From Streptomyces sp. MJM8645 (GTDB lineage Bacteria; Actinomycetota; Actinomycetes; Streptomycetales; Streptomycetaceae), in assembly GCF_001625365.1 (NCBI RefSeq), contig NZ_LJJF01000001.1, forward strand, positions 4,747,501-4,811,500: DNA of 64,000 nucleotides, read 5' to 3'. Positions 51,940-60,985 of the stretch are shown one piece after another. The position numbers and the translations under genes were made by a program. Positions within the stretch are counted from its first letter, which is position 1, and every line of letters begins with the position of its first letter. The notes beneath the pieces were generated by a model that saw only the letters and a program-made list of their open reading frames with translations, ran no database searches and was not told the DNA's origin.

Positions 51940-52629
51940 GTGATCAGATTCGACAACGTCTCCAAGACCTATCCCAAGCAGAACCGTCCCGCCCTGGACA
52001 ACGTCTCGCTGGAGATCGAGAAGGGTGAGTTCGTCTTCCTGGTCGGCTCGTCCGGCTCGGGCAAGTCCACCTTCCTGCGCCTGTGCCTGCGCGAGGAGCG
52101 CCCCTCCACGGGCGAGGTGCACGTGCTGGGCAAGGACCTCGGCAAGCTGTCCAACTGGAAGGTGCCGCACATGCGCCGCCAGCTGGGCACCGTCTTCCAG
52201 GACTTCCGCCTGCTGCCCAACAAGACGGTCGCGCAGAACGTCGCCTTCGCCCTCGAAGTGATCGGCAAGCCCAAGAGCGCCATCAACAAGGTGGTGCCCG
52301 AGGTGCTGGAGCTGGTCGGCCTCGGCGGCAAGGAGGACCGCATGCCGGGCGAGCTGTCCGGTGGTGAGCAGCAGCGCGTGGCGATCGCCCGCGCGTTCGT
52401 GAACCGTCCGATGCTGCTGATCGCGGACGAGCCCACCGGCAACCTCGACCCGCAGAACTCGGTCGGCATCATGAAGCTGCTCGACCGCATCAACCGCACC
52501 GGCACCACGGTGCTGATGGCCACCCACGACCAGGCCATCGTCGACCAGATGCGCAAGCGCGTCATCGAGCTCGACAAGGGGCTGCTCGTCCGCGACCAGG
52601 CCCGCGGCGTCTACGGATACCAGCACTGA
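51940..52629 (+). CDS. ftsE: Cell division ATP-binding protein FtsE
   Basis: The 229-residue ABC ATPase has Walker [14 protein letters not shown]-loop [13 protein letters not shown], signature [15 protein letters not shown], Walker [14 protein letters not shown] and switch His in MATHD. With FtsX it forms the FtsEX complex, which in actinobacteria and other bacteria controls peptidoglycan hydrolases at division sites rather than transporting a solute. The GTG at 51940 gives the conserved [11 protein letters not shown] start. It precedes ftsX by 86 bp. Confidence 0.97.
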   Translation: MIRFDNVSKTYPKQNRPALDNVSLEIEKGEFVFLVGSSGSGKSTFLRLCLREERPSTGEVHVLGKDLGKLSNWKVPHMRRQLGTVFQDFRLLPNKTVAQNVAFALEVIGKPKSAINKVVPEVLELVGLGGKEDRMPGELSGGEQQRVAIARAFVNRPMLLIADEPTGNLDPQNSVGIMKLLDRINRTGTTVLMATHDQAIVDQMRKRVIELDKGLLVRDQARGVYGYQH

Positions 52630-52715
52630 CCGACCGGCGCAGCCGGCGCTGAACCCGTAGGGCCGTCCGCCCGCGTCGCCAGACCAGCAGTACCGACCCT
52701 GGAGTTGTTACCCGC

Positions 52716-53627
52716 ATGCGTGCCCAGTTCGTCCTGTCGGAGATCGGTGTGGGTCTCCGCCGCAACCTGACGATGACCATCGCGGTCGTGGTCAGTGTCG
52801 CGCTCTCCCTCGCCCTGGCCGGTTCCTCGCTCCTGGTCCGCGACCAGGTGAACTCCATGAAGGGGTACTGGTACGACAAGGTCGAGGTGAGCATCTACTT
52901 CTGCACCAAGTCGGACGCGCGCAACTCGCCGCAGTGCGACAAGGGTGCGGCCACCGACCAGCAGGTGCAGGACATCAAGGCCCAGTTGGACAAGATGGAC
53001 TCGGTGGTCCAGTCGTCGGCCTTCGAGAGCTCCGCCGAGGCGTACAAGCACTGGAAGGAGATGAACCCGGACAACCCGCTCATCTCCGTCCTGGGCCCGG
53101 ACGCGATGCCGCAGTCCTGGCGGGTCAAGCTGAACGACCCGACCAAGTACGACGTCATCCAGAGCGCCTTCGCCGGCAAACCCGGCGTCAAGTCGGTGGA
53201 GGACCAGCGGAAGATCCTGGAGAACCTGTTCGGCCTGCTCAACGGCCTCCAGACGGCGGCCTTCGTGATCATGGTGCTGATGCTGTTCGTCGCCCTGCTG
53301 CTGATCGTCAACACCGTCCGGGTGTCGGCGTACAGCAGGCGGCGCGAAACCGGCATCATGCGCCTGGTCGGCGCCTCGAACTTCTACGTCCAGATGCCGT
53401 TCATCGCCGAGGCCGCGTTCTCCGCGCTGCTCGGCGCGGCCATGGCCTCCGGGCTGCTGGTCGGCGGGCACTTCTTCGTCCAGAACTGGCTGGCCGACCG
53501 GGTGCAGTTCATCCACTTCATCGGCCTCGGCTCGGTGCTCGCGGTGATACCGCTGCTGATCGTGGTCGGTATGGGCATGGCCGGCGTGGCGGCGTTCTTC
53601 ACCCTGCGCAAGTACCTCAAGGTCTGA
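52716..53627 (+). CDS. ftsX: Cell division membrane protein FtsX
   Basis: The 303-residue partner of FtsE has an N-terminal membrane helix (TMTIAVVVSVALSLALAGSSLL), then an extracytoplasmic domain of about 115 residues with two Cys (YFCTKSDARNSPQCDKG). Three more helices follow (AAFVIMVLMLFVALLLIV, then two in residues 215-298), giving the four-helix FtsX topology. The Cys pair may form a disulfide outside the cell. The ATG at 52716 follows CTGGAG. A terminator-like hairpin follows. Confidence 0.96.
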   Translation: MRAQFVLSEIGVGLRRNLTMTIAVVVSVALSLALAGSSLLVRDQVNSMKGYWYDKVEVSIYFCTKSDARNSPQCDKGAATDQQVQDIKAQLDKMDSVVQSSAFESSAEAYKHWKEMNPDNPLISVLGPDAMPQSWRVKLNDPTKYDVIQSAFAGKPGVKSVEDQRKILENLFGLLNGLQTAAFVIMVLMLFVALLLIVNTVRVSAYSRRRETGIMRLVGASNFYVQMPFIAEAAFSALLGAAMASGLLVGGHFFVQNWLADRVQFIHFIGLGSVLAVIPLLIVVGMGMAGVAAFFTLRKYLKV

Positions 53628-53640
53628 CCACCTCCGGCCC

Positions 53641-53679
53641 CGGCGGCCCCGGACGGCACTGCGCCGTCCGGGGCCGCCG
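53641..53679 (+). terminator. Terminator hairpin after ftsX
   Basis: A 17-bp perfect GC-rich stem (53641-53657 with 53663-53679) has a 5-nt loop and is followed by TCGTTTCG. It lies 13 bp after the ftsX stop. Confidence 0.75.
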
Positions 53680-53737
53680 TCGTTTCGCCCGCCGTTGTGG
53701 CCCGTCGCGCCCGACACGGTGTCTACACTCCGGTGCC

Positions 53738-54874
53738 ATGCTGGAAACTCCGCGCAGGGCACGTCAGGTGGCCACCCTCAGCCTGGTGTTCGGTGTCGTG
53801 CTGATCGCCGGGGCCGCCACCGGCGCCTGGGGCGACCCGCCACGGCACCCGGCCGCCGGCGCCGCCCCGGTCGCGGGCGCGGCCCCGGGCCTCCCGGCGG
53901 ACCCGGCCGGCACCGCGCTGTCCGAGCAGCAGGCCGAGCACCTGCTCGGGGCCAACGGCGACCGCTGGGGCGCCTACTACAGCGCCCAGGAGTACGCCGC
54001 GTTCAGCCAGGGACTGGACGGCCGCTACCTGGGCGTCGGGCTCTCGGTCGGCCGCGGCGAGGACGGCGCCACCGCGGTCTCCCAGGTCGCGCCCGCAGGG
54101 CCCGCCGCCACGGCCGGGATCGAGGCCGGCGACCGGCTGCTGCGGATCGACCAGGACCAGGCCGACCACCTGCCGGTCACCGAGGTGGTGGCCCGGCTGC
54201 GCGGGCGCGACGGCGAGCGTGGGGTGGGCTCCGAGGTCACCCTCGCCGTGCGGCGCGGTGCCGGCGAGGTCCGCGAACTGCGGCTGCGGCGCGCCCTGTT
54301 GGACAGCCGGCAGGTCACCGCCGAGCAGCTGGAGAAGGGCGTGCTGCGGATCGCCGTGCGGGCCTTCACCAGCGGCGTGACCGATCAGGTGCGCGCCGCT
54401 CTGCGCGCCCCGCACGCCGGTGTGGTGCTCGATCTGCGCGGCAACTCGGGCGGGTTGGTCGAGGAGGCCGCCGGCACCGCCGGGATCTTCCTGGACGGCG
54501 GCCCGGTCGGCTCGTACCAGGAGCGCGGCGAGACCAGGGAGTTGACCGCCCCGCCCGGGGGCGACCAGCGCACCCCGCTGGTGGTGCTGGTCGACGGCGG
54601 CACGATGAGCGCCGCCGAATTGCTCACCGGCGCGCTCCAGGACCGCAGCCGCGCCGTGGTGGTGGGCTCCCGGACCTTCGGCAAGGGCACCGTCCAGCAG
54701 CCCAGCCGGCTCGCCGACGGCGCCGTGCTGGAGCTGACCGTCGGCCGCTACTACACCCCGGCCGGCCGCTCCCCGGAGGGCTCCGGCCTGACCCCGGACG
54801 TCCCGGCGGCGGCCGGCGAGGACGCCGACGCGCTCGCCCTGCGGGTGCTGGCCGGGCTCGGCACCCGCGCCTAA
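53738..54874 (+). CDS. S41-family C-terminal processing protease
   Basis: The 378-residue protease has an N-terminal membrane anchor or signal ([21 protein letters not shown]). A PDZ domain covers about residues 88-180 ([31 protein letters not shown]). The S41 catalytic domain has [14 protein letters not shown], nucleophile Ser in [14 protein letters not shown] and general base Lys in [13 protein letters not shown], so the Ser-Lys dyad is intact. It would act outside the membrane on C-termini of envelope proteins. It lies 110 bp after ftsX on the same strand, separated by a terminator-like hairpin. This order recurs in streptomycetes. Confidence 0.94.
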   Translation: MLETPRRARQVATLSLVFGVVLIAGAATGAWGDPPRHPAAGAAPVAGAAPGLPADPAGTALSEQQAEHLLGANGDRWGAYYSAQEYAAFSQGLDGRYLGVGLSVGRGEDGATAVSQVAPAGPAATAGIEAGDRLLRIDQDQADHLPVTEVVARLRGRDGERGVGSEVTLAVRRGAGEVRELRLRRALLDSRQVTAEQLEKGVLRIAVRAFTSGVTDQVRAALRAPHAGVVLDLRGNSGGLVEEAAGTAGIFLDGGPVGSYQERGETRELTAPPGGDQRTPLVVLVDGGTMSAAELLTGALQDRSRAVVVGSRTFGKGTVQQPSRLADGAVLELTVGRYYTPAGRSPEGSGLTPDVPAAAGEDADALALRVLAGLGTRA

Positions 54875-54917
54875 AGGGGCTGCCCCGAACCGGCCGAAGT
54901 GCGAGAATGGCCGCGCT

Positions 54918-55394
54918 ATGGCAAAGGAAACCGGACAGAAGCTGATCGCGCAGAACAAGAAGGCGCGACACGAGTACACGATCCTCGACACCTATGAGTG
55001 CGGCCTCGTGCTCACCGGCACGGAGGTGAAGTCACTGCGCGAGGGGCGGGCCAACCTGGTCGACGGCTACGCCTACATCCAGAACCACGAGGCCTGGATC
55101 GACAACGTGTTCATCCCCGAGTACACCCAGGGGACGTGGACCAACCACGCGGCCCGGCGCAAGCGCAAGCTGCTGCTGCACCGGCTGGAGATCCGCAAGA
55201 TCGAGAGCACGGTCCGCGACGCGGGCCACACGCTCGTCCCGCTCTCGCTGTACTTCAAGGACGGCCGGGTGAAGCTCGAACTCGCGCTCGCGGTCGGCAA
55301 GAAGCTCTACGACAAGCGGCAGACGCTGCGCGAGAAGCAGGACACCCGCGAGACGGCCCGCGCGGTGGCGGCCGCCCGGCGGCGCCAGGGTTAA
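54918..55394 (+). CDS. smpB: SsrA-binding protein SmpB
   Basis: The 158-residue partner of tmRNA in rescue of stalled ribosomes has hallmarks [40 protein letters not shown] and [12 protein letters not shown]. The basic C-terminal tail ([19 protein letters not shown]) occupies the empty mRNA channel. The ATG at 54918 follows the protease gene by 43 bp. The tmRNA gene itself lies 85 bp downstream. Confidence 0.97.
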   Translation: MAKETGQKLIAQNKKARHEYTILDTYECGLVLTGTEVKSLREGRANLVDGYAYIQNHEAWIDNVFIPEYTQGTWTNHAARRKRKLLLHRLEIRKIESTVRDAGHTLVPLSLYFKDGRVKLELALAVGKKLYDKRQTLREKQDTRETARAVAAARRRQG

Positions 55395-55479
55395 TCCGCT
55401 GGACCCTCACCCGCCGCCTCGCGTACTATGGCGTCAGCAACACGGACGGTCACCGTCCGGCTGTTTCTCAACAAAACAT

Positions 55480-55861
55480 GGGGATGATCGGTTTCGACAG
55501 GGGATGTTGAAACAGGGGAAGCGAGCCGAGGAACGCGGCAATGATCTCGTTAACCACGTGTCGCAAAAAAATAATCGCCAACTCTAAGCGCGATTCCCAG
55601 CAGTTCGCTCTCGCTGCCTAATAAGCACCGATAGCGCTTGGGTGTCAGACCGGGGAGTTCCCGACCCGGACCCTGGCATAATCTAGGGAACTCAACCGTC
55701 CGCCCGGGCTGCGAGGGTGGATGGGAAATCAAACAGCAGCTGGGCCTGTTGGCGGCTTGTCCGTGTGACTGCCAGGGCCGAGAAAATCACAGCGGACTGC
55801 GCTCGGAGAAGCCCTGAATTAACTCCACTGGACCCGGGTTCGATTCCCGGCATCTCCACCA
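55480..55861 (+). ncRNA. ssrA: Transfer-messenger RNA (tmRNA)
   Basis: This is a 382-nt tmRNA. The 5' end GGGGATG pairs with the 3' end CATCTCC of the acceptor stem, the T-arm GGGTTCGATTCCC is near 55837, and the gene-encoded CCA ends at 55861. The tag reading frame starts with the GCC resume codon at 55577 and ends at tandem TAA stops from 55619. With the tRNA-like Ala it encodes the degradation tag ANSKRDSQQFALAA. Its location next to smpB supports the call. Confidence 0.96.
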
Positions 55862-55874
55862 CCCCATGTTGACA

Positions 55875-55913
55875 GTGAAGGCCGTCCACCGCTTTGCGGT
55901 GGGCGGCCTTCAC
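55875..55913 (+). terminator. tmRNA terminator
   Basis: An 18-bp stem (55875-55892 with 55896-55913; one mismatch region) has a TTT loop and is followed by GTTT, 13 bp after the tmRNA end. Confidence 0.85.
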
Positions 55914-55989
55914 GTTTACCCCGGTTGGGGCGTAGGATCATCCGTCCGCTCGTTTTCCGGAGCCGGATTCCGCCGCTACCACCGAGGCC

Positions 55990-58293
55990 ATGCAGAGCAA
56001 CACGGACACCACCGCCGCCACCGACCGCGAGACCGTACGCGAGCGCGAGATCGCCGGTGAGCAGCAGCACCTCGACACCGTCTACCACCGGCTGGAGGAG
56101 AAGCTTGCCGAGGCCGAGTACATCCTGGAGGACGCCGCCAAGCGGGTCCACGTCGGCACCCCCGGCGCGCTCGCCGAGCGCGACGCCCAGGTCTACCGGG
56201 CCGGCGCCCACCTCCAGCGCCTGAACAACGAGTTCGAGGACTTCCTGTTCGGCCGGATCGACCTCCAGCGGGCGGACGCCCCGGAGGAACACGGCATCCC
56301 CTCCGACACGCCGCTCGACCCGGCCGACCCGGCCGTCGCCGAGACCCTGCACATCGGCCGTCTCGGTGTGCTGGACGCCGAGTACGGGCCGCTGGTGATC
56401 GACTGGCGGGCGCCCGCCGCCGCGCCGTTCTACCGCGCCACCCCGGTCGAGCCGGGCCGGGTGGTCCGCCGCCGGGTGATCCGCTCCAAGGGGCGCAAGG
56501 TGATCGGCGTCGAGGACGACCTGCTGCGTCCCGACCTCACCCCGACCCTGAACGGCCGGGAGCTGGCGGTGGTCGGCGACGGCGCACTGATGGCCTCGCT
56601 CGGCCGCGCCCGCAGCCACTCGATGCGCGACATCGTCTCCTCCATCCAGAAGGAGCAGGACGAGGTGATCCGGGCGGCCGCCGCCGGCGCCACGCTCGTC
56701 ACCGGCGGCCCGGGCACCGGCAAGACCGCCGTCGCCCTGCACCGCGCCGCGTACCTGCTGTACCAGGACCGCCGCCGCTACGCCGGGGGCATCCTGGTGG
56801 TCTCGCCGACCCCGTTGCTGGTCTCCTACACCGAGGGCGTGCTGCCCTCGCTCGGTGAGGAGGGGCAGGTCGCCATCCGCGCGGTCGGCTCGCTGGTGGA
56901 CGGCATCGAGGCGGGCACCTACGACAGTCCGGAGGCGGCCCGGGTCAAGGGCTCGGGCCGGATGGTGCAGCTGCTGCGCCGGGCGGCTCGGGCCGCGCTG
57001 GAGCTGGGCGCGCCGCAGGAGCTGAAGGTGGTCGCCCGCGGCGAGGTGCTCAAGCTGGACGCGGGCCGGCTCAAGGCCGTGCGCGGCAACGTGATCGGCG
57101 CCGGCGGCACCCCGCTGAACCTGCTGCGCCCGCGCGCCCGCCGGATGCTGCTGGACGCCCTGTGGCAGGAGCTCACCCGGCACCTGCCGAAGCCGACCGA
57201 CCACTACGCCCGCGAGCAGCGCCAGGAGGAGAAGGAGTCCTTCGACGAGTACGTCTCGGACGAGGCGCCGTTCCTGGACTTCCTGGACGCCTGGTGGCCC
57301 GCCGTGACCCCGCGCCGGGTGCTCGGCACGCTCAAGCAGCACCGGCACATCAACCGGATCGCCCGCCGCGCCGTCTCCCCGGACGAGGCGAGGCTGCTGG
57401 CGGCGTCCTGGCGCCAGCTGTCCCCGAACGGCGAGGGCGCGCTGTCCGCGCACGACGTCGCGCTGGTGGACGAGCTCCAGGTGCTGCTCGGCGAGGCGGC
57501 CCGGCCGAAGGTGCGCGAGGTGAACGCGGTGGACCTGCTGAGCGGGCTGGAGGAGGTCACCACCTTCGCCGACCGCAGCTCCCGTCAGCGCGAGCGCGTC
57601 CCCGTCGAGCGCACCGAGTACGCGCACGTGATCGTGGACGAGGCGCAGGACCTCACCCCGATGCAGTGGCGCATGATCGGCCGCCGGGCCCGGATGGCGA
57701 CCTGGACGATCGTCGGCGACCCGGCGCAGTCCTCCTGGCCGTTCCCGCAGGAGGCGCAGGCCGCACTGGACGAGGTGCTGTCCGGCAAGCCGCGCCGCCG
57801 CTTCACGTTGACCGTCAACTACCGCAACCCGGCCGAGATCGCCGAGGTCGCGGCCAAGGTGCTGGCGCTGGCCGCGCCGGGCACCCCGTCGCCGACCGCG
57901 GTGCGCCGGGTCGGCGTCGAGCCGCGCTTCGCGGCCGTCGTGGATCCCGCCCCGGAGGCCTTCGGTGCGGCGGCCCGGGCGGAGCTGGAGCGGCTGCTGG
58001 GCGAGGTGGACGGCACCGTGGCGATCGTGGTGCCGATGGACCGCCGGGCCGAGGCGGCGGGCTGGGCCGAGGGCCTGGGCGAGCGGGCGGTGGTGCTGGG
58101 CAGCCTGGAGGCGAAGGGCCTGGAGTACGACGCGACCGTGGTGGCCGACCCGACCGGCATCGCCGGCGAGTCGGAGGCCGGCCTGCGGGTGCTGTACGTG
58201 GCGCTCACCCGGGCGACCCAGCGGCTGACCGTGCTGTCCGGTCCGGACGACCTGCCGGACGCGGCCGGCGTGCCCGCGCTGCTGCACGGCTGA
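55990..58293 (+). CDS. helD: HelD-type superfamily 1 helicase (RNA polymerase recycling factor)
   Basis: The 767-residue protein starts with a coiled-coil arm (residues 15-85: REREIAGEQQHLDTVYHRLEEK). SF1 helicase motifs follow: Walker A VTGGPGTGKTAVALHRAAYL (about 236-255), Walker B IVDEAQDLTPMQWRMI (about 546-561), IVGDPAQSSW, VNYRNPAEIAEVA, and near the end LYVALTRATQRL. HelD proteins dissociate stalled RNA polymerase using ATP; some streptomycete members (HelR) confer rifampicin tolerance. Which subgroup this belongs to cannot be told by eye, and no rifamycin-associated element is visible upstream. The ATG at 55990 follows the tmRNA terminator by 76 bp. Confidence 0.92.
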   Translation: MQSNTDTTAATDRETVREREIAGEQQHLDTVYHRLEEKLAEAEYILEDAAKRVHVGTPGALAERDAQVYRAGAHLQRLNNEFEDFLFGRIDLQRADAPEEHGIPSDTPLDPADPAVAETLHIGRLGVLDAEYGPLVIDWRAPAAAPFYRATPVEPGRVVRRRVIRSKGRKVIGVEDDLLRPDLTPTLNGRELAVVGDGALMASLGRARSHSMRDIVSSIQKEQDEVIRAAAAGATLVTGGPGTGKTAVALHRAAYLLYQDRRRYAGGILVVSPTPLLVSYTEGVLPSLGEEGQVAIRAVGSLVDGIEAGTYDSPEAARVKGSGRMVQLLRRAARAALELGAPQELKVVARGEVLKLDAGRLKAVRGNVIGAGGTPLNLLRPRARRMLLDALWQELTRHLPKPTDHYAREQRQEEKESFDEYVSDEAPFLDFLDAWWPAVTPRRVLGTLKQHRHINRIARRAVSPDEARLLAASWRQLSPNGEGALSAHDVALVDELQVLLGEAARPKVREVNAVDLLSGLEEVTTFADRSSRQRERVPVERTEYAHVIVDEAQDLTPMQWRMIGRRARMATWTIVGDPAQSSWPFPQEAQAALDEVLSGKPRRRFTLTVNYRNPAEIAEVAAKVLALAAPGTPSPTAVRRVGVEPRFAAVVDPAPEAFGAAARAELERLLGEVDGTVAIVVPMDRRAEAAGWAEGLGERAVVLGSLEAKGLEYDATVVADPTGIAGESEAGLRVLYVALTRATQRLTVLSGPDDLPDAAGVPALLHG

Positions 58294-58313
58294 CGGCCGG
58301 TCCGCCGGACGAA

Positions 58314-58345
58314 GAAGGCCCCTCACCGGATGGTGAGGGGCCTTC
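58314..58345 (+). terminator. helD terminator
   Basis: A perfect 14-bp stem (58314-58327 with 58332-58345) with GGAT loop lies 20 bp after the helD stop. The T-tract is short. Confidence 0.75.
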
Positions 58346-58355
58346 AGACGTTAGT

Positions 58356-58442
58356 GACACCGACCCGCCATGCTCGCCTCGCGGCAAGTGGTCCCTCGAA
58401 GGGACGAAGGTTGGGCCCGGGGGCTTGGATCGAGCCGGTGTC
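58356..58442 (+). other. Possible structured RNA or palindromic region upstream of malic enzyme
   Basis: GACACC (58356-58361) can pair with GGTGTC (58437-58442), enclosing two further hairpins: GTCCC/GGGAC (58391-58405) and GGCT/AGCC (58422-58436). This would give a multi-branched fold of about 87 nt. It lies between the helD terminator and a candidate malic-enzyme promoter, so it would not be in that promoter's transcript. It is not a tRNA, as no T-arm or CCA is present. I match no known riboswitch. Chance pairing in GC-rich DNA is possible. Confidence 0.35.
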
Positions 58443-58524
58443 CCGTCCAATGTAACGCATCGGCCCGGAGAGGCAAGAAGTTGTCGGGTCCACACACTCA
58501 ATGAACGTTATTTCTGGCTACCCC

Positions 58525-58554
58525 TTGGAAGGTGCGACGATCGAGGTCTAGCAT
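58525..58554 (+). promoter_or_regulatory. Candidate malic enzyme promoter
   Basis: TTGGAA (58525-58530), an 18-bp spacer and TAGCAT (58549-58554) resemble a housekeeping promoter 62 bp before the malic enzyme ATG. The expected start of transcription lies just before a 17-bp palindrome. Confidence 0.5.
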
Positions 58555-58568
58555 GCGCAGGCGATGCC

Positions 58569-58585
58569 TTCAACAAAATGTTGAA
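58569..58585. promoter_or_regulatory. 17-bp perfect palindrome, probable operator of the malic enzyme gene
   Basis: TTCAACAAAATGTTGAA consists of two 7-bp arms around AAA. It lies 15-31 bp downstream of a candidate -10 element and 31 bp before the start codon, where a repressor would block transcription. It is strikingly AT-rich for this genome. The cognate regulator is unknown; no regulator gene is adjacent. Confidence 0.65.
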
Positions 58586-58616
58586 CCTGCCGCACGGACG
58601 GAAGAAGGAAGCGTCG

Positions 58617-60089
58617 ATGGCGACGGTGCCCAGTGTCTCCAACTCGATCACGGTGCGGCTGGAGGTCCCGGCCCGGGGCAACGCCGTCAGTGCGATCACC
58701 ACGGCCGTGGAGTCCTCCGGCGGTTCGGTGACCGGTCTCGACGTCACCGCCTCCGGCCTGGAGGCGCTGCGGATCGACGTCACGGTGGCGGCCTCCTCGG
58801 TCGCGCACGGCGAGGAGATCGTCGAGAAGCTGCGGGCGATCGACGGCGTGTCGATCGGCAAGGTCTCGGACCGCACCTTCCTGATGCACCTCGGCGGCAA
58901 GATCGAGATGTCGTCCAAGCTCCCGATCCGCAACCGTGACGACCTCAGCATGATCTACACCCCGGGCGTCGCCCGGGTCTGCATGGCGATCGCCGAGAAC
59001 CCCGAGGACGCCCGCCGCCTCACCATCAAGCGCAACAGCGTCGCCGTGGTCACCGACGGCTCGGCGGTGCTGGGCCTGGGCAACATCGGCCCGGCCGCCG
59101 CGCTGCCGGTCATGGAGGGCAAGGCGGCCCTGTTCAAGCGCTTCGCCGGGATCGACGCCTGGCCGATCTGCCTGGACACCCAGGACACCGACGAGATCGT
59201 GGCCATCGTCAAGGCGATCGCCCCCGGCTTCGCGGGCATCAACCTGGAGGACATCTCCGCGCCGCGCTGCTTCGAGATCGAGGCCCGGCTGCGCGAGGCC
59301 CTGGACATCCCGGTCTTCCACGACGACCAGCACGGCACCGCGATCGTGGTGCTGGCCGCCCTCACCAACGCGCTGAAGGTGGTCGGCAAGGAGATCAGCG
59401 ACATCCGGGTGGTGATGTCGGGCGCCGGCGCCGCCGGCACCGCGATCCTCAAGCTGCTGCTGGCGGCCGGTGTCGAGCACGCCACCGTGGCGGACGTGCG
59501 CGGTGTGGTCCACCAGGGCCGGGAGGACCTCAACGACAGCCTGCGCTGGATCGCCGAGCACACCAACCGCTCGGGCCGCACCGGCAGCCTCAAGGAGGCC
59601 GTGGCGGACGCCGACGTCTTCATCGGCGTCTCGGCCCCGAACGTCCTGGACGGCGACGACCTGGCCACCATGGCCGAGGACTCGATCGTCTTCGCGCTGG
59701 CCAACCCGGACCCGGAGGTCGACCCGGCCATCGCCCGGCAGACCGCCGCCGTGGTCGCCACCGGCCGCAGCGACTTTCCCAACCAGATCAACAACGTGCT
59801 GGTCTTCCCGGGTGTCTTCCGCGGCCTCCTGGACGCCCAGAGCCGCACCGTCAACACCGAGATGATGATCGCCGCCGCCCGGGCGCTGGCCACCACCGTC
59901 GCCGACGACGAGCTGAACGCCAACTACATCATCCCGAGCGTCTTCCACAAGGACGTCGCCAAGACGGTCGCCTCGGCGGTGCGCGAGGCGGCGCTGGCGG
60001 GCGTCCAGGAGAGCACGGAGCCGGCCCGTCCGACCCCGGGCATCGTCGGCACGCTCGACGCCTCCTCCTTCCCCACCGTCAAGCTCTGA
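58617..60089 (+). CDS. NAD-dependent malic enzyme with N-terminal ACT domain
   Basis: The 490-residue malate oxidoreductase (decarboxylating) converts malate to pyruvate and CO2. An ACT-like regulatory domain (residues 9-85: [20 protein letters not shown]) precedes the catalytic part, which opens [13 protein letters not shown] and has [14 protein letters not shown]. The divalent metal site is in [15 protein letters not shown] and [16 protein letters not shown], and the NAD-binding loop is [14 protein letters not shown]. The C-terminal transacetylase-like extension of MaeB is absent. The ATG at 58617 has GAAGGAAG 8 bp upstream. Control by an unknown factor at the 17-bp palindrome is likely, and allosteric control through the ACT domain is plausible. 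Confidence 0.94.
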   Translation: MATVPSVSNSITVRLEVPARGNAVSAITTAVESSGGSVTGLDVTASGLEALRIDVTVAASSVAHGEEIVEKLRAIDGVSIGKVSDRTFLMHLGGKIEMSSKLPIRNRDDLSMIYTPGVARVCMAIAENPEDARRLTIKRNSVAVVTDGSAVLGLGNIGPAAALPVMEGKAALFKRFAGIDAWPICLDTQDTDEIVAIVKAIAPGFAGINLEDISAPRCFEIEARLREALDIPVFHDDQHGTAIVVLAALTNALKVVGKEISDIRVVMSGAGAAGTAILKLLLAAGVEHATVADVRGVVHQGREDLNDSLRWIAEHTNRSGRTGSLKEAVADADVFIGVSAPNVLDGDDLATMAEDSIVFALANPDPEVDPAIARQTAAVVATGRSDFPNQINNVLVFPGVFRGLLDAQSRTVNTEMMIAAARALATTVADDELNANYIIPSVFHKDVAKTVASAVREAALAGVQESTEPARPTPGIVGTLDASSFPTVKL

Positions 60090-60598
60090 CCGGCGAGGCG
60101 GCCGACGTGTCGCTGATCGGTCAAATGTCCGAATAGCGGCCTTACCCGTCCGAGTCCGCCCCGAACCCTTGCGACACAAGGGCGAGGGGCGTGTTTGGGC
60201 TTGTCGTGCCTAGGGCGTACGGTAGCCCTGCACGGGGCAGGCGTGTCCGACAAGTACGGAACGTCCCCCTGGTCTTCCGGCGCGTCGTCCCGACCGCCGC
60301 CCGGGCCCGGTCCGCCGGAGCCGACGGAGCGTCACACCTCCAACGGGCGGGGTTCGTTCGGGTGTCGTGGCCGGGGCCCGATTGGCTTTCTCGGGGCCGG
60401 TCGGGGCAGGATTCGTATCCAGGCAGGCGGACGGGCCTTCGACGGCACCGGCGCGCGGCATCGGGTACGGACCCGGCCTGCGACCACGCATTGCCTGCAT
60501 GAGCACAGTGTGCGGACCTGCGGCCTATCCGGGTGCCCCCCGGTGGGAGTACCGATGGGCCCCCGCACACCGCAAGCGAACAGACCACAGGAGTACAC
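60090..60598. other. Long intergenic region upstream of hup
   Basis: This is 509 bp without a supported gene. TTGGGC (60195-60200), a 17-bp spacer and TACGGT (60218-60223) form a candidate promoter for hup, implying a 5' leader of about 370 nt. A GCCCTGCACGGGGC hairpin (60225-60238) follows. Open frames in the leader lack ribosome sites and have atypical composition. No riboswitch was recognised. Confidence 0.4.
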
Positions 60599-60880
60599 AT
60601 GAACCGCAGTGAGCTGGTGGCCGCGCTGTCCGAGCGCGCCGAGGTGACCCGCAAGGACGCCGACGCCGTTCTGGCCGCCTTCGCCGAGATCGTCGGCGAG
60701 GTCGTCGCCAAGGGCGACGAGAAGGTCACCATCCCCGGTTTCCTGACCTTCGAGCGCACCCACCGCGCCGCCCGCACCGCCCGCAACCCGCAGACCGGTG
60801 AGCCGATCCAGATCGCGGCCGGCTACAGCGCCAAGGTGAGCGCGGGCTCCAAGCTGAAGGAAGCCGCCAAGGGCGCCTGA
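60599..60880 (+). CDS. hup: HU-family nucleoid protein HupA
   Basis: The 93-residue protein starts MNRSELVAALSERAEVTRKD, has the HU core IPGFLTFERTHRAARTARNP (the DNA-binding arm with the intercalating Pro) and ends KLKEAAKGA. It is the short HU type without the Lys/Ala-rich C-terminal tail of the second streptomycete HU (HupS). It bends and compacts DNA as a dimer. The ATG at 60599 follows CAGGAG. A strong terminator follows. Confidence 0.96.
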   Translation: MNRSELVAALSERAEVTRKDADAVLAAFAEIVGEVVAKGDEKVTIPGFLTFERTHRAARTARNPQTGEPIQIAAGYSAKVSAGSKLKEAAKGA

Positions 60881-60897
60881 ACCACCCCTTGAACGCC

Positions 60898-60937
60898 CGA
60901 GAGGCCGGGCTCCCCGTCTGGGGAGCCCGGCCTCTCG
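60898..60937 (+). terminator. hup terminator
   Basis: A perfect 18-bp GC-rich stem (60898-60915 with 60920-60937) with GTCT loop lies 17 bp after the hup stop, facing the convergent murA gene. Confidence 0.8.
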
Positions 60938-60949
60938 TCGTGGGGCCAC

Positions 60950-60979
60950 GGGCCCGTAGGCCCGTAGGCCTACGGGCCC
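60950..60979 (-). terminator. murA terminator
   Basis: A perfect 13-bp stem (60950-60962 with 60967-60979) with CGTA loop lies 6 bp after the murA stop. Two separate hairpins therefore insulate the convergent hup and murA genes. Confidence 0.7.
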
Positions 60980-60985
60980 TGCGGG

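Noticed and set aside
53695-53729. Promoter TTGTGG...TACACT before the S41 protease gene
   Set aside because: The spacer of 23 bp is too long for a sigma-70-type promoter.
55914-55989. Rifamycin-associated element upstream of the HelD gene
   Set aside because: I saw no inverted repeat resembling the published element, so a HelR-type resistance role is not claimed.
58350-58445. tRNA gene upstream of the malic enzyme
   Set aside because: The fold has no T-arm consensus, no anticodon arm of correct size and no CCA end.
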